From positions 1,565,001-1,629,000 of the forward strand of contig CP079108.1 of NCBI GenBank assembly GCA_019285715.1: a DNA stretch of 64,000 bases. Direction: 5' to 3'. The position numbers and the translations under genes were made by a program. Of the stretch, positions 17,336 through 25,662 are shown in pieces. The notes beneath the pieces were generated by a model. That model saw nothing but the letters and a program-made list of their open reading frames with translations. It was not told the DNA's origin and did not search any database. The stretch comes from Sphingosinicellaceae bacterium. Lineage in GTDB: Bacteria; Pseudomonadota; Alphaproteobacteria; Sphingomonadales; Sphingomonadaceae. Within the stretch, counting starts at the first letter, position 1; each line of letters opens with the position of its first letter.

Positions 17336-17842
17336 ATGCGACGAGCCATTCTGACCTGCGCATCGGCTGCGTTACTCTCCGCCTGCGGCTCGAACGGCAC
17401 GACCATTGCGCACGACGGTAATGGCGGCAGCACCGTGACGATGGGCGACACCGGTCATGGCCCGGCAATGGTGGCCAAGGTAGCGGCACCCGACCAAACC
17501 GTGGCCCCAAGTGATCTGCCTGCCTGGGCTCCAGTGTACCCTGGGGCGACGGTTAGTCAGGTGGTCGACGTCGCGTTCAACGGCGCTACTGGAATGCCGG
17601 GCGGACCGCGTAAGCAGGTCGTGCTGATGACCGCAGATCCGATCCCGAAGGTGATGGCATTCTACGACCAAAAGCTTGCTGCGGCCGGGGTGAAGCCGAT
17701 GATGAGCAGCGATACGCCGGACAGATCGATGCACGCAATCAACACCCCCAGCGGCCAGCCTGATTCGATAACGGTGGGCAAGACCGATGCGGAGACAGCG
17801 GTGGCTATTTCGTACGCTTCCGGTGAGGGCCGCCTTGAGTGA
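17336..17842 (+). CDS. Putative lipoprotein of unknown function, 3' end replaced by IS66 sequence
   Basis: About 168 residues. The signal peptide has a lipobox (ALLSAC, Cys16), so it should be lipid-anchored in an envelope membrane. The mature part has LPAWAPVYPGATVSQVVDVA and IPKVMAFYDQKLAAAGVKP, a pattern seen in small envelope proteins with one alpha/beta domain. From 17812 the DNA is the terminal inverted repeat of IS66 copy A, so the last ten residues come from the IS. The native C-terminus is lost, and how much is missing is unknown. The gene is divergent from the GGDEF-EAL gene. Confidence 0.7.
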   Translation: MRRAILTCASAALLSACGSNGTTIAHDGNGGSTVTMGDTGHGPAMVAKVAAPDQTVAPSDLPAWAPVYPGATVSQVVDVAFNGATGMPGGPRKQVVLMTADPIPKVMAFYDQKLAAAGVKPMMSSDTPDRSMHAINTPSGQPDSITVGKTDAETAVAISYASGEGRLE

Positions 17843-17865
17843 TTTGACGGCTGCGGTGACGTAGC

Positions 17866-17895
17866 ACTGGTGCAAGCGACGGTGTTTGCACCAGT
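17866..17895 (+). repeat. 10-bp hairpin in the IS66 leader
   Basis: ACTGGTGCAA (17866-17875) pairs perfectly with TTGCACCAGT (17886-17895) across a 10-nt loop. It lies between the IS end and tnpA and may form an RNA structure that limits transposase expression or outside readthrough. Confidence 0.5.
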
Positions 17896-17910
17896 GTTAG
17901 CGACGGTGCG

Positions 17911-18264
17911 ATGGGCCAGGTCACGGTATATTCGGGTGTCGAGCGTCGTCGCCAGTGGAGCGACGAGCAGAAGCGGGCCTTGATCGATGCGGCGTTTGCG
18001 CCCGACGCGATTGTCGCTGAGGTGGCGCGGGCCGCGGATGTCCGACCGAGCCAGATCTATCGGTGGCGTCGCGACCTGTACGGCGCTGGCCACGCGGGCG
18101 CGGGCTTTGCGCCGGTCGTTGTCAGCGCCGACCCCCGCGATGTCGCGCCAGCATCATCACCGCCGCCGGCGATGCTGGTCGAGATCGGTGGCTCGGTCGT
18201 GCGGATCGCGGCGGACGCGCCGGCAAAGCTGGTAACGGCGGTGTTGCGGTCGCTGGCGCGGTGA
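17911..18264 (+). CDS. tnpA: IS66 TnpA (OrfA, HTH protein)
   Basis: 117 residues. The N-terminal helix-turn-helix is RRRQWSDEQKRALIDAAF with ARAADVRPSQIYRWRRDL. The C-terminal half, MLVEIGGSVVRIAADAPAKL, matches IS66 accessory proteins. Its TGA overlaps the GTG of tnpB. Confidence 0.85.
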   Translation: MGQVTVYSGVERRRQWSDEQKRALIDAAFAPDAIVAEVARAADVRPSQIYRWRRDLYGAGHAGAGFAPVVVSADPRDVAPASSPPPAMLVEIGGSVVRIAADAPAKLVTAVLRSLAR

Positions 18265-18608
18265 TCCCGGTCCCGGGTGGCGTCCGGATCTGGCTCGCAA
18301 CCGGTCACACCGATATGCGTAAAGGCATGCACGGGCTGGCGCTGCAGGTGCAGCAGGGGCTGCGCCGCGACCCGCACGCGGGCGACCTGTACATCTTCCG
18401 CGGACGCACCGGTGGCCTAGTGAAGATCCTGTGGCACGACGGCCTCGGCACGTCGCTTTATGCGAAGCGGCTCGACCGCGGTCGCTTCGTCTGGCCTTCC
18501 GCGACCGACGGTGTCGTCGCGATCTCGGCGTCGCAGATGGCGTGCATGTTGGAGGGCATCGACTGGCGTAACCCGCAGCATACATGGCGGCCAAGCGCTG
18601 CGGGATAG
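18261..18608 (+). CDS. tnpB: IS66 TnpB (Orf2)
   Basis: 115 residues from the GTG at 18261 (GTGA overlap with tnpA). Signature residues: VRIWLATGHTDMRKGMHGLA, DLYIFRGRTGGLVKILWHD, YAKRLDRGRFVWP and MLEGIDWRNP. This is the conserved IS66 accessory protein needed for transposition. Confidence 0.9.
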   Translation: MIPVPGGVRIWLATGHTDMRKGMHGLALQVQQGLRRDPHAGDLYIFRGRTGGLVKILWHDGLGTSLYAKRLDRGRFVWPSATDGVVAISASQMACMLEGIDWRNPQHTWRPSAAG

Positions 18609-18678
18609 GGTCTTTTCCCAAGCCAGACGACGCCAAAACGCTTCACGGTTCCTCGCGATTTTGCTAGGTTGTGGGGCG

Positions 18679-20319
18679 ATGGAAGCGTTGTCTCCCGCCG
18701 ATATTATTGCGCTCCGACAGGCGCTTGACGAGGCACGAAGCGATGCCGCCGTCGCCCGGGCCGACGCCGCCAACGCTCGCGCGATCAACTCCGACCTTGA
18801 GGCCCGCATCGCCCTTCAGGCGCTCCAGATCGCGATGCTCAAGCGCGACCGGTTCGGCCAGCGTTCGGAGCGCAGCCGGCGATTGATCGACCAGATGGAG
18901 CTGGTGTTCGAGGAGGCCGAGGCGACCGCCGCTGCCGACGAAGCCGCCGCCGCACGTGCTGCCGCGAAGACCACGACCGTCACCGCGTTCGTCCGCGCCC
19001 TACCGTCGCGGCAACCGCTGCCCGCGCACCTGCCGCGCGAGCGTGTCGTGATCCCGAGCCCGACCTGCTGCGCCGGCTGCGGCTCGGACCGCCTGTCGAA
19101 GCTCGGCGAGGATGTCACCGAGACCCTTGAGGTGATCCCGCGCCGGTGGAAGGTCATCCAGACGGTGCGCGAGCGCTTCGCCTGCCGGGCCTGCGAGCGC
19201 GTCAGCCAGCCGCCGGCACCGTTCCACGTCACCCCGCGGGGGCTGTTCGGCGCAAGTATGCTGGCGATGCTGTTGTTCGAGAAGTTCGGGCAGCACCAGC
19301 CGTTAAACCGGCAACGCGACCGTTATGCGCATGAAGGTGTCGATCTCAGCCTGTCGACGCTGGCCGACCAGGTCGGCGCCTGCACCGCCGCGCTTAAACC
19401 ACTGCATCGGTTGATCGAGGCCCACGTCCTCGCCGCCGAGCGCCTGCACGGCGACGATACCACGGTGCCCGTGCTGGCCAAGGTCAAGACCGACATCGGT
19501 CGCATCTGGACCTATATCCGCGATGACCGGCCATTCGGTGGCCCAGCCCCTCCAGCAGCGCTGTTCCACTACTCGCGCGACCGGCGCGGTGAGCATCCGC
19601 GTGATCATCTGGCCCACTATAACGGCATCCTGCAGGCCGACGCCTATGCCGGGTACAACGAGCTGTTCAAGCCGGGGCGCTCAGCCGGGCAGGTCACCCG
19701 CGCGCTGTGCTGGGCACACGCACGGCGCAAGTTCTTCGTTCTCGCCGACGTCGCCACCCAGGTGAAGCGCAAGCCCGACATTGCCCCGGTGATCTCGCCA
19801 TTGGCGCTCGAGGCGGTGGCGCGGATCGACCGTATCTTCGACATCGAACGCGCGATCTGCGGCAAGACCGCCGAAGGGCGGCTCGCCGTGCGTCAGGAAC
19901 TCGTCACGCCCATCGTAACCGAGCTCGAACACTGGCTGCGCCAGCAGCGTGCGACGCTTGCCCGGCATAATCCGGTCGCGGTGGCGATCAACTACATGCT
20001 CAAGGACTGGCCCGCGTTCACCCGGTTCCTTGCCGATGGACGGATCTGCCTGACCAACAATGCCGCCGAACGAGCCTTGCGCGGTGTCGCCCTCGGCAGG
20101 AAGTCGTGGCTGTTCGCCGGCTCCGACCGCGGCGGACAGCGCGCTGCGTTCATGTACTCGCTCATCGTCACCGCCAAGCTCAACGATATCGACCCGCAAG
20201 CGTGGCTCGCCGATGTCCTCGCCCGCATCGCCGACCTCCCACAGCAGCGCCTCGCCGAACTGCTCCCGTGGAACTGGCGACCCGACACCTCAGACGTGCC
20301 GCTCGCTCAAGCCGCCTGA
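18679..20319 (+). CDS. tnpC: IS66 TnpC transposase
   Basis: 546 residues from the ATG at 18679. Coiled coil near 10-65, zinc finger (CCAGCGSDRLSKLGEDV ... FACRACE), then the DDE-type IS66 domain: LHGDDTTVPVL, LQADAYAGYNELF, RALCWAHARRKFF and LTNNAAERALRGVALGRK. It ends with the family C-terminal domain (LNDIDPQAWLADVLARI, LLPWNW). Apparently complete and in frame. Confidence 0.9.
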   Translation: MEALSPADIIALRQALDEARSDAAVARADAANARAINSDLEARIALQALQIAMLKRDRFGQRSERSRRLIDQMELVFEEAEATAAADEAAAARAAAKTTTVTAFVRALPSRQPLPAHLPRERVVIPSPTCCAGCGSDRLSKLGEDVTETLEVIPRRWKVIQTVRERFACRACERVSQPPAPFHVTPRGLFGASMLAMLLFEKFGQHQPLNRQRDRYAHEGVDLSLSTLADQVGACTAALKPLHRLIEAHVLAAERLHGDDTTVPVLAKVKTDIGRIWTYIRDDRPFGGPAPPAALFHYSRDRRGEHPRDHLAHYNGILQADAYAGYNELFKPGRSAGQVTRALCWAHARRKFFVLADVATQVKRKPDIAPVISPLALEAVARIDRIFDIERAICGKTAEGRLAVRQELVTPIVTELEHWLRQQRATLARHNPVAVAINYMLKDWPAFTRFLADGRICLTNNAAERALRGVALGRKSWLFAGSDRGGQRAAFMYSLIVTAKLNDIDPQAWLADVLARIADLPQQRLAELLPWNWRPDTSDVPLAQAA

Positions 20320-20359
20320 GCGTGTCGCAGCGACCCTGCGGCCCTCACCGGATGCGTAC

Positions 20360-20685
20360 AAAGGAACCGCTGGCTCCGCACCAGGACGGCATCAACAGCC
20401 CAATTTACGGCAGTCGAGGAAATATGCGGCGTCCCTGGAAGGGTGGAAGGAGTTTCGAGGGTCGTCTGGTTGCGCCGCGATCATGTCCGTTGCGACCTCA
20501 TCGGTGTATACCCGATCCCGATCGGCGGCGCGAAAGTCTTACGTCGCCGTAACATTGCTTAGCGTACTCACGACGTCTGAGTTGCCATGCAGGTCGAAAG
20601 CAGTGAATTCTGCCGGCAGCCGTAGCTACCGGCAGCGCTCGTTATTCAGGCTGGGAGTTTGCCCCGGCCTGAGCGAACAACTTAC
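20360..20685. other. Unassigned stretch between IS66 copy A and the CtrA-like gene
   Basis: 326 bp without a supported gene or strong repeat. It should include the continuation of whatever IS66 copy A interrupted, but it shows no resemblance to the lipoprotein gene on the other side. Confidence 0.4.
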
Positions 20686-21393
20686 TCAGGCGGCGCGCAC
20701 TTCGTCCATCGGCACCTCGGGATCGCGCAGCGCATAGCCGCGGCCCCACACCGTCTCGATACACCCGGACGCGCCGGCGCCCGCCGCCGACAGCTTCTTC
20801 CGCAGCTTGCAGATGAAGACGTCGATAATCTTGAGCTCGGGCTCGTCGCGGCCGCCGTAGAGGTGGGTTAGGAACATCTCCTTGGTCAGCGTCATTCCCT
20901 TCCGGAGCGACAGCATCTCGAGAATCGCATATTCCTTTCCGGTCAGGTGAACGCGGCGTCCACCAACTTCGACCGTTCGCGCCGACAGATCGATCGACAT
21001 CGCGCCGGTCACTACGACTGAACGGGCGTGGCCTTTTGAACGCCGCACCAACGCGTGGATCCGCGCCAGAAGCTCAGCACGTTGGAAAGGCTTGGTAACA
21101 TAGTCGTCGGCACCGAGGCCGAAACCCGAAATTTTGGATTCGGTCTCGCTGTTGCCGGTCAGGATGATGACCGGCGTGCCGATCCGGGCGACACGCAGGC
21201 GCCGGAGTACTTCATAACCGTGAAGGTCCGGCAACGTCAGGTCGAGCAGGATCGCGTCGTAGTCGTATACGCGAGCCAGCTCGATGCCGTCCTCGCCGGT
21301 CGCTGCAGTCTCGTGTTCGAGCCCGGCACCGCCAAGCGTTAGCTCGATGGACCGTGACATAAGGCGGTCGTCCTCGATAATCAGGATGCGCAT
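20686..21393 (-). CDS. CtrA-like response regulator
   Basis: 235 residues from the ATG at 21393, which has a GGGGG ribosome site. The receiver has acidic pair IIEDD, phospho-acceptor D51 ([18 protein letters not shown]) and lysine K in YVTKPFQ. The OmpR-type winged helix is almost the CtrA consensus: [53 protein letters not shown] and IETVWGRGY. CtrA controls cell-cycle and motility genes in Alphaproteobacteria. The receiver is noticeably more diverged than the DNA-binding half, so this may be a second, accessory CtrA that reads similar DNA sites but answers another kinase. Confidence 0.85.
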   Translation of the reverse strand: MRILIIEDDRLMSRSIELTLGGAGLEHETAATGEDGIELARVYDYDAILLDLTLPDLHGYEVLRRLRVARIGTPVIILTGNSETESKISGFGLGADDYVTKPFQRAELLARIHALVRRSKGHARSVVVTGAMSIDLSARTVEVGGRRVHLTGKEYAILEMLSLRKGMTLTKEMFLTHLYGGRDEPELKIIDVFICKLRKKLSAAGAGASGCIETVWGRGYALRDPEVPMDEVRAA

Positions 21394-21915
21394 TACTAAC
21401 CCCCAAGCCCTGGGTGAGAGACACAACGCCCCCGTCCGGCGCCGGTGAACAGCTGTTCACAAAATAGAATATGGCCCAAAGCAATAATAACACAAGTATT
21501 ATCTACGATAATATTCCGCCGTATCGGCCTATTAATGATTCAGGTTCGACCGTCTGTATGAATAGCTGTCGAAAGATCGTCTCAAGTTTGTAAGCCACGA
21601 AGCTAATCTGATTAAAAAGTCGTTTTCTTAATTATATTGCCCCAGGTCTGATGAGTGCTACGGAATGGGTGGCGAAGTCATTGCCTCAGGAAGCAAAAAG
21701 TGAAGGGAAGCGTCCTCTTTAGAGAGCCAAACTCGGCGCCTAACGGCACCTGTGGATCGGCTCCAAAGTCGGCCCCCTCTCCTACTCGGTGCAAGCGCCT
21801 GAGGTTGTTAAAGAAATCTCAGCCGCGGTGGGGTCGCGATCGGCGCCGACCGTGACCCCACCGCGACTGGGATCTTGGAACGGCTGCAGGGGGTTGGCTC
21901 TGAATCGCATGGGGT
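21394..21915. other. AT-richer intergenic region with a long hairpin
   Basis: 522 bp, lower in GC than the surroundings near 21460-21650. It contains the promoter side of the CtrA-like gene and the structured element at 21815-21876. No gene is supported. Confidence 0.5.
21815..21876. repeat. Long inverted repeat, possible structured RNA
   Basis: CGCGGTGGGGTC (21824-21835) pairs perfectly with GACCCCACCGCG (21854-21865). The pairing extends outward through ATCTCAG/CTGGGAT with one G-U pair, giving nearly 20 bp of stem around an 18-nt GC-rich loop that contains CGGCGCCG. No T-run follows on either strand. It could be a structured RNA, a terminator or a small palindromic repeat. Confidence 0.55.
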
Positions 21916-22284
21916 CTAGGTTAGAAGCCTATCCACAGCCGTAGGCGGCGGCTTCGGCTTGAAACGGTTGTTGTAGTCATCAACGCTCTTGAGCAATTTG
22001 TACTGAGCGAGCGCGGCTTCCCAGTCGACGAGCTCGCCACGACTCTTGTCCCGGATCGAGCGGGCGATCAGGGCGCGCGTTTCGCTGTCTACCGCCGGAG
22101 CCTCAAAAGCCGATCTCAAGCTATCCCGAGCGTTGAGGTAGACCTGCCTACATGCTGGAACGTCGCACAGAGCGAGAGCCGAACGGGTGACTGCGTCGTC
22201 ACTGACGCCAACACCGAGGACAGTGATTGACGCCGCCATCCCGAGAAGCAAAATCATTGCACGCCAGTTCCCAGGGATAAGCAT
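21916..22284 (-). CDS. Hypothetical exported protein
   Basis: 122 residues. Residues ~8-27 form a hydrophobic helix (AMILLLGMAASITVLGVGV), either a signal peptide or an anchor. The mature part has a cysteine pair (LALCDVPACRQVY) and a charged helical C-terminus ending in proline/lysine-rich sequence. No family is recognised. Codon use is consistent with a real gene. Confidence 0.5.
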   Translation of the reverse strand: MLIPGNWRAMILLLGMAASITVLGVGVSDDAVTRSALALCDVPACRQVYLNARDSLRSAFEAPAVDSETRALIARSIRDKSRGELVDWEAALAQYKLLKSVDDYNNRFKPKPPPTAVDRLLT

Positions 22285-22435
22285 AAAACGCAGTGGTTGT
22301 ATCCGCTGCTAACGATCGGTCTAGCATGCTGGTAGGCGGCTTCTAGTCGGCCGTCGTTTATTCCGGGGCGCGGGCTTCTGGCCCGGTAAATCAGGGGAGG
22401 CGCTGGCCCGCGCTACTCGAGTTGCCTCCGTCGAC

Positions 22436-22609
22436 TTAGACCAAGTCCTCTGTCCGTCTAGCAACCGTATCCACAGCCATCGTAATCAGCCGTGCAGTCT
22501 CAATGGCGGCATCGTTGGTAAGCGCGGGGTGGGGCGAACTGCAACTGTCCACCACAATCCCCTCAGCGACGATGTTAACTGTCAGCGGTTTGTCGAAAAC
22601 GGCGGGCAT
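22436..22609 (-). CDS. Small unknown protein, member 1 of a four-member local family
   Basis: 57 residues from the ATG at 22609, which has a GGGGAAAG ribosome site. The core is PLTVNIVAEGIVVDS ... AAIETARLITMAVDTVARR. The same pattern recurs in the genes at 23088, 23345 and 24624: P-[LM]-x-V-[NDE], a G/E-I/V-x-V strand, a variable serine-rich turn, then an alanine/arginine helix. Predicted fold: two strands and one helix. Function unknown. Confidence 0.6.
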   Translation of the reverse strand: MPAVFDKPLTVNIVAEGIVVDSCSSPHPALTNDAAIETARLITMAVDTVARRTEDLV

Positions 22610-22780
22610 TTGTCTTTCCCCAGTGCGCGACGTCCTCCCCGAGGGTCGACCGACAACCGCTACCATAAAAGTCTATACGCTTTCGTAACGGCTGATAGGG
22701 AGCCCGCTGAGCGCCATCCTTTGGCAAGTGGCACAAGCTCTCCCGCCAATTCATCAACGCGTGCAGCACGACACGCATGA

Positions 22781-22828
22781 GCCGCCCGCGCCTCCTTACG
22801 GATTTCCCTCTAGAAATACGCGGGCGGC
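22781..22828 (+). terminator. 10-bp GC hairpin followed by a T-rich tract
   Basis: GCCGCCCGCG (22781-22790) pairs with CGCGGGCGGC (22819-22828), followed on the plus strand by CTTTTCTCC. It looks like an intrinsic terminator, but no gene ends upstream on the plus strand, so it could terminate an unrecognised small transcript. Confidence 0.45.
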
Positions 22829-23087
22829 CTTTTCTCCGAGCTACCTTTTGCACCGTCATCGGCCAACTGCGATGGCGAGTTCGGTGACAGGCGAAAGCGC
22901 TGCGAGTGCTCAGCTTGAAGGTGGTTAAGACCCCCGTTGCCCAGGGGCTGCCCTGTCAGCACGTCGTACAGCTGAGGCGGGTATCAACTTTCGGCATCGA
23001 ACCGTACATACGGGCCTATGGTTGGCGAGGTAGTGAATGCTCTGAGAGGATGCGGCTATTCCAGAAAACAGCTTCAGGGTGGCCCGC

Positions 23088-23255
23088 GTGAGCATCAGGC
23101 CGCTGACCGTTGACATTTTCGATGGTGAAATCACCGTCAAGGGCTTCTGGTCATCGTCTCAGCCGATATCCGCTGATGCGGCTCGCGAAATGGCACGGCA
23201 ACTGGTTGAAGCCGCCAATTTCATCGACACGCAACGGCGATACACGTCGCGCTAG
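23088..23255 (+). CDS. Small unknown protein, member 2 of the local family
   Basis: 55 residues from a GTG with an AGGGTGG-like ribosome site. It reads VSIRPLTVDIFDGEITVKG, then a serine-rich turn (SSSQPIS) and DAAREMARQLVEAANFID. It closely parallels the genes at 22436 and 23345, which is why this short frame is accepted as real. Confidence 0.6.
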   Translation: MSIRPLTVDIFDGEITVKGFWSSSQPISADAAREMARQLVEAANFIDTQRRYTSR

Positions 23256-23344
23256 CACGGACCAATCCCCTGTCGGCCATTTTGGAAGTGGAAAGAGGAA
23301 CTACTTCTCATATTGCCGGTATTCACTGGGAGAGGGGCACAGTC

Positions 23345-23539
23345 ATGCTCGACCATGAAATCGCTATGCCACCTGTTAGCGACGCGCCGCTTACGGTGGA
23401 TCTGATTGGTGATGAGATAGTCGTCGACGGTTTTACCTCGGCAGCTGCGTCCTTATCGATGGAAGCGGCGCGCGAAACGGCACGGTTACTGATGGTGGCA
23501 GTTGAGACGCTCGAGGCGCGCCGCCGAAGCAGATACTAA
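23345..23539 (+). CDS. Small unknown protein, member 3 of the local family
   Basis: 64 residues from the ATG at 23345 with a GAGAGGGG ribosome site. It has the family core APLTVDLIGDEIVVDGF and SMEAARETARLLMVAVETLE. It lies 89 bp after member 2 in the same direction, so the two may share a transcript. Function unknown. Confidence 0.65.
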   Translation: MLDHEIAMPPVSDAPLTVDLIGDEIVVDGFTSAAASLSMEAARETARLLMVAVETLEARRRSRY

Positions 23540-23600
23540 GGTCGAGGGGCTCCGCGATACGCGAATTTGCGTCCACCAGCGTTGGTAACGTAACCAGATT

Positions 23601-23819
23601 TCAGTCGCCTCGACGGCGCGCATTCTCATTCGCGATCACCGCATCAATGCACGGCATTCGAGGTTCGACTTGTCGGTAGGCGACATCCTCCGCTTTGGAG
23701 GCATAGCGCGCTGCCAGTTCCGTGTGAGCTCCTCGGGCGTGATCGCCGACAGCGACTGCAGCCATAGCACGGTGGGCCTGACTGCGCGTGAGATAGTAGA
23801 GCTTCGATTGAAGGTCCAT
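23601..23819 (-). CDS. Small helical protein of a sphingomonad-type family
   Basis: 72 residues with a GGAGAG ribosome site. The pattern YYLTRSQAHRAMAAVAVGDH and HTELAARYASKAEDVAYRQ resembles short proteins frequent in sphingomonads that carry a Y-L-x-R-x-x-E/A-x-R start and an H-x-E-L-A-x-R-Y centre. They have no assigned function to my knowledge. It is probably an all-helical cytoplasmic protein. Confidence 0.55.
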   Translation of the reverse strand: MDLQSKLYYLTRSQAHRAMAAVAVGDHARGAHTELAARYASKAEDVAYRQVEPRMPCIDAVIANENARRRGD

Positions 23820-24623
23820 GTTTGCGCTCTCCTACCCTGCGGGAGCACTCGATGTCTCTCAGCCCCCGACTCGCTTGACGCCGTCGGAAGTGCGCAACCG
23901 TACCGCGCTTATGTGGCTGTATCGAGTACGTAATAACTCGTAAGGCCCCCTCGGCTTGCCGTTTTGCTGCTCAAAACCGCTTAATTATAGTTCGTACGGT
24001 TTCGTGCGGAACTCTGTTGATGCTGCCGCAGTTATCGTTGCAGTAGTGGAGCAAGTAGCGTGGCGAATAAAGATAAGCCTATGCAAAGGCTTAACGGACC
24101 GCACTTCCCCGCATTCGATAAAGTGCGAGCTGCCAGTATCGGCGCCACGCTCAGAGACATGCACAAGGTACAGTCGCCGCATGAAATCCCGCAGGAATGG
24201 GAAACGCTATTGCTGCGACTCCGATAGCACTAGGCAACGTATTAATCCGGGCGGGGCATCATCGACCGCCCGTCAGGTGCCGTCCCCGGCAACGTCCCAA
24301 CTTTGTTTCGTCCGTCGGCGGAATGGCTAACGAGCCGTGTCAGGCGTGCTCCAGCTTCCTATTGAGGTTTCGGTCGTTGATGCCGCTACGCGCCGCGAAT
24401 TGTCCTAGGCGCATGTAGTCATGGAGCGTTATAGATGATGCACCTTGCTAAGCCGCCACGTGCGGAAATGCTGGCGCTTTGCGGCCAGCTGATTGACGGC
24501 ATCACGCACCAAAGGACCATGCTTGGCGGTCAGGTCGACTGCGGGAGCTGCATGGAGATATTCCGACGGGGGCTTAGGGGCGGCGGGAGTGCGGGTCGCC
24601 GCGCGAGAACGCAGCGGTAGACT
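23820..24623. other. Gene-poor stretch
   Basis: About 800 bp with no family-supported gene. A 61-residue frame at 24435-24620 has a reasonable GGAG site and starts MMHLAKPPRAEMLALCGQLI, but the C-terminal half is composition-like noise, so it is not called. No RNA gene or strong hairpin was seen. Confidence 0.4.
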
Positions 24624-24809
24624 TCACGATCGCCGGATTTGCGCGGCGGCTTGGATGAGACGTCGCCCAGATTCCAAGGCTGAACTGGCGTCGAGTACAA
24701 GCGTGCTGTTACCGCTATTCACGACGACCTCATTGCCCACGACCTCGACGTCCATCGGCTCGGTCACGAGGCCGTGGTCAAAATCATCGGGGACGATCGC
24801 GCCGACCAT
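24624..24809 (-). CDS. Small unknown protein, member 4 of the local family
   Basis: 61 residues. It is the most diverged family member: TEPMDVEVVGNEVVVNSG, then SSALESGRRLIQAAAQIRR. The strand-strand-helix layout and the P-x-x-V-x-x-x-G-x-E-[IV]-x-V spacing match the other three. No clear ribosome site precedes the ATG. Confidence 0.5.
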   Translation of the reverse strand: MVGAIVPDDFDHGLVTEPMDVEVVGNEVVVNSGNSTLVLDASSALESGRRLIQAAAQIRRS

Positions 24810-24931
24810 GCGTTATGATAGTTCATAAAATGTTTGGCTGTCGGTACGCTGACAGCTTCGATTTAGCGTGCCGTTCGTCAGAATGCGCCGTAGCTCAGCG
24901 CTTTAAAGGCGGCCAGAACTCATCTCAGCGC

Positions 24932-25009
24932 ATTGCGATTAGGTCCCAAGCGGCGACAGCCGCGATATATATTGCGATTAGGTCCCACGCGGCGACAGCC
25001 GCGATATAT
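24932..25009. repeat. Two tandem copies of a 39-bp unit
   Basis: The unit beginning ATTGCGATTAGGTCCC and ending CGCGATATAT occurs at 24932-24970 and again at 24971-25009 with one difference. The length is a multiple of three but no convincing gene covers it. Likely replication slippage. Confidence 0.75.
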
Positions 25010-25662
25010 AGCGCCACGATGGTCGCGACGGGCGACGTGGCTCGATCATGGATCCGCCGGTGGTCAAGGCTTACCTCTGACGACTGCTTCGAGTCACTGA
25101 AAGGGCGGGATGCGTTCCGGGGCGGAAGCGAGATCAGCGTCGGAGAAATCATGCGAAAAGGCAAGACGTGATCATCAATAGCGAGCCACGTCGCGGGTTA
25201 TATTCGTGCTCGCGCAGCCAACATTGACGCGGCGGAGGCGCTCGTCGCTGGCAACCCGATTTGCGAGCGAGGCGGTTCGGTCGAGCATGAGAGCCGCCAA
25301 CTGACATACCGGGCATGGCCAACCTCATTATCTCGCTAAGTGGCGACAACAATCAGCTCTGGGGTCACTAAGGAAACACGCGCGCGGTGCACGTAACGTC
25401 TGCTTCTCAGGCAATGCGACGGGAGGCTTACGTCCGGTTTTGGACAAGGCGCTGTCTTGGGGGCGACGCTGAAAACCCCCTGCGAAAAGCCTATAGGTTG
25501 CAAAGAGACACCGTCCGATTGTCCAGCCAGTTGTTCCTCATCCTATCGTTAACGACGAGCTGCGGCGTATTTGCCGCGTGTGGCATCGTTCCGCATGGCA
25601 ATTCAAGTGTAGACACCGGATTAGGGTAGCGAGAAACTAACCCACGAGCACAGGATGACGTG
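25010..25662. other. Region upstream of the rhodopsin gene
   Basis: About 650 bp with no supported gene. It must contain the rhodopsin promoter. The ribosome site AGGA lies at 25652-25655, seven bases before the ATG at 25663. No recognised operator was found. Confidence 0.5.

Larger units (their letters stand above)
17812..20359 (+). mobile_element. IS66-family element, copy A
   Basis: 2548 bp. The ends are inverted repeats with one mismatch in 22: GTACGCTTCCGGTGAGGG... at 17812 and its complement ending GGATGCGTAC at 20359. It carries the three standard genes tnpA, tnpB and tnpC, all intact. The flanks (GCTATTTC and AAAGGAAC) do not form the 8-bp target duplication normal for IS66, so one flank has been rearranged. 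It differs clearly in sequence from copies B and C. Confidence 0.85.

Noticed and set aside
24435-24620. A 61-codon frame with an acceptable ribosome site
   Set aside because: No relatives recognised, and the C-terminal half looks like random high-GC sequence; support is too weak for a gene call.
24932-25009. Possible CRISPR array
   Set aside because: Only two adjacent 39-bp units with no spacer between them and no cas genes anywhere in the window.
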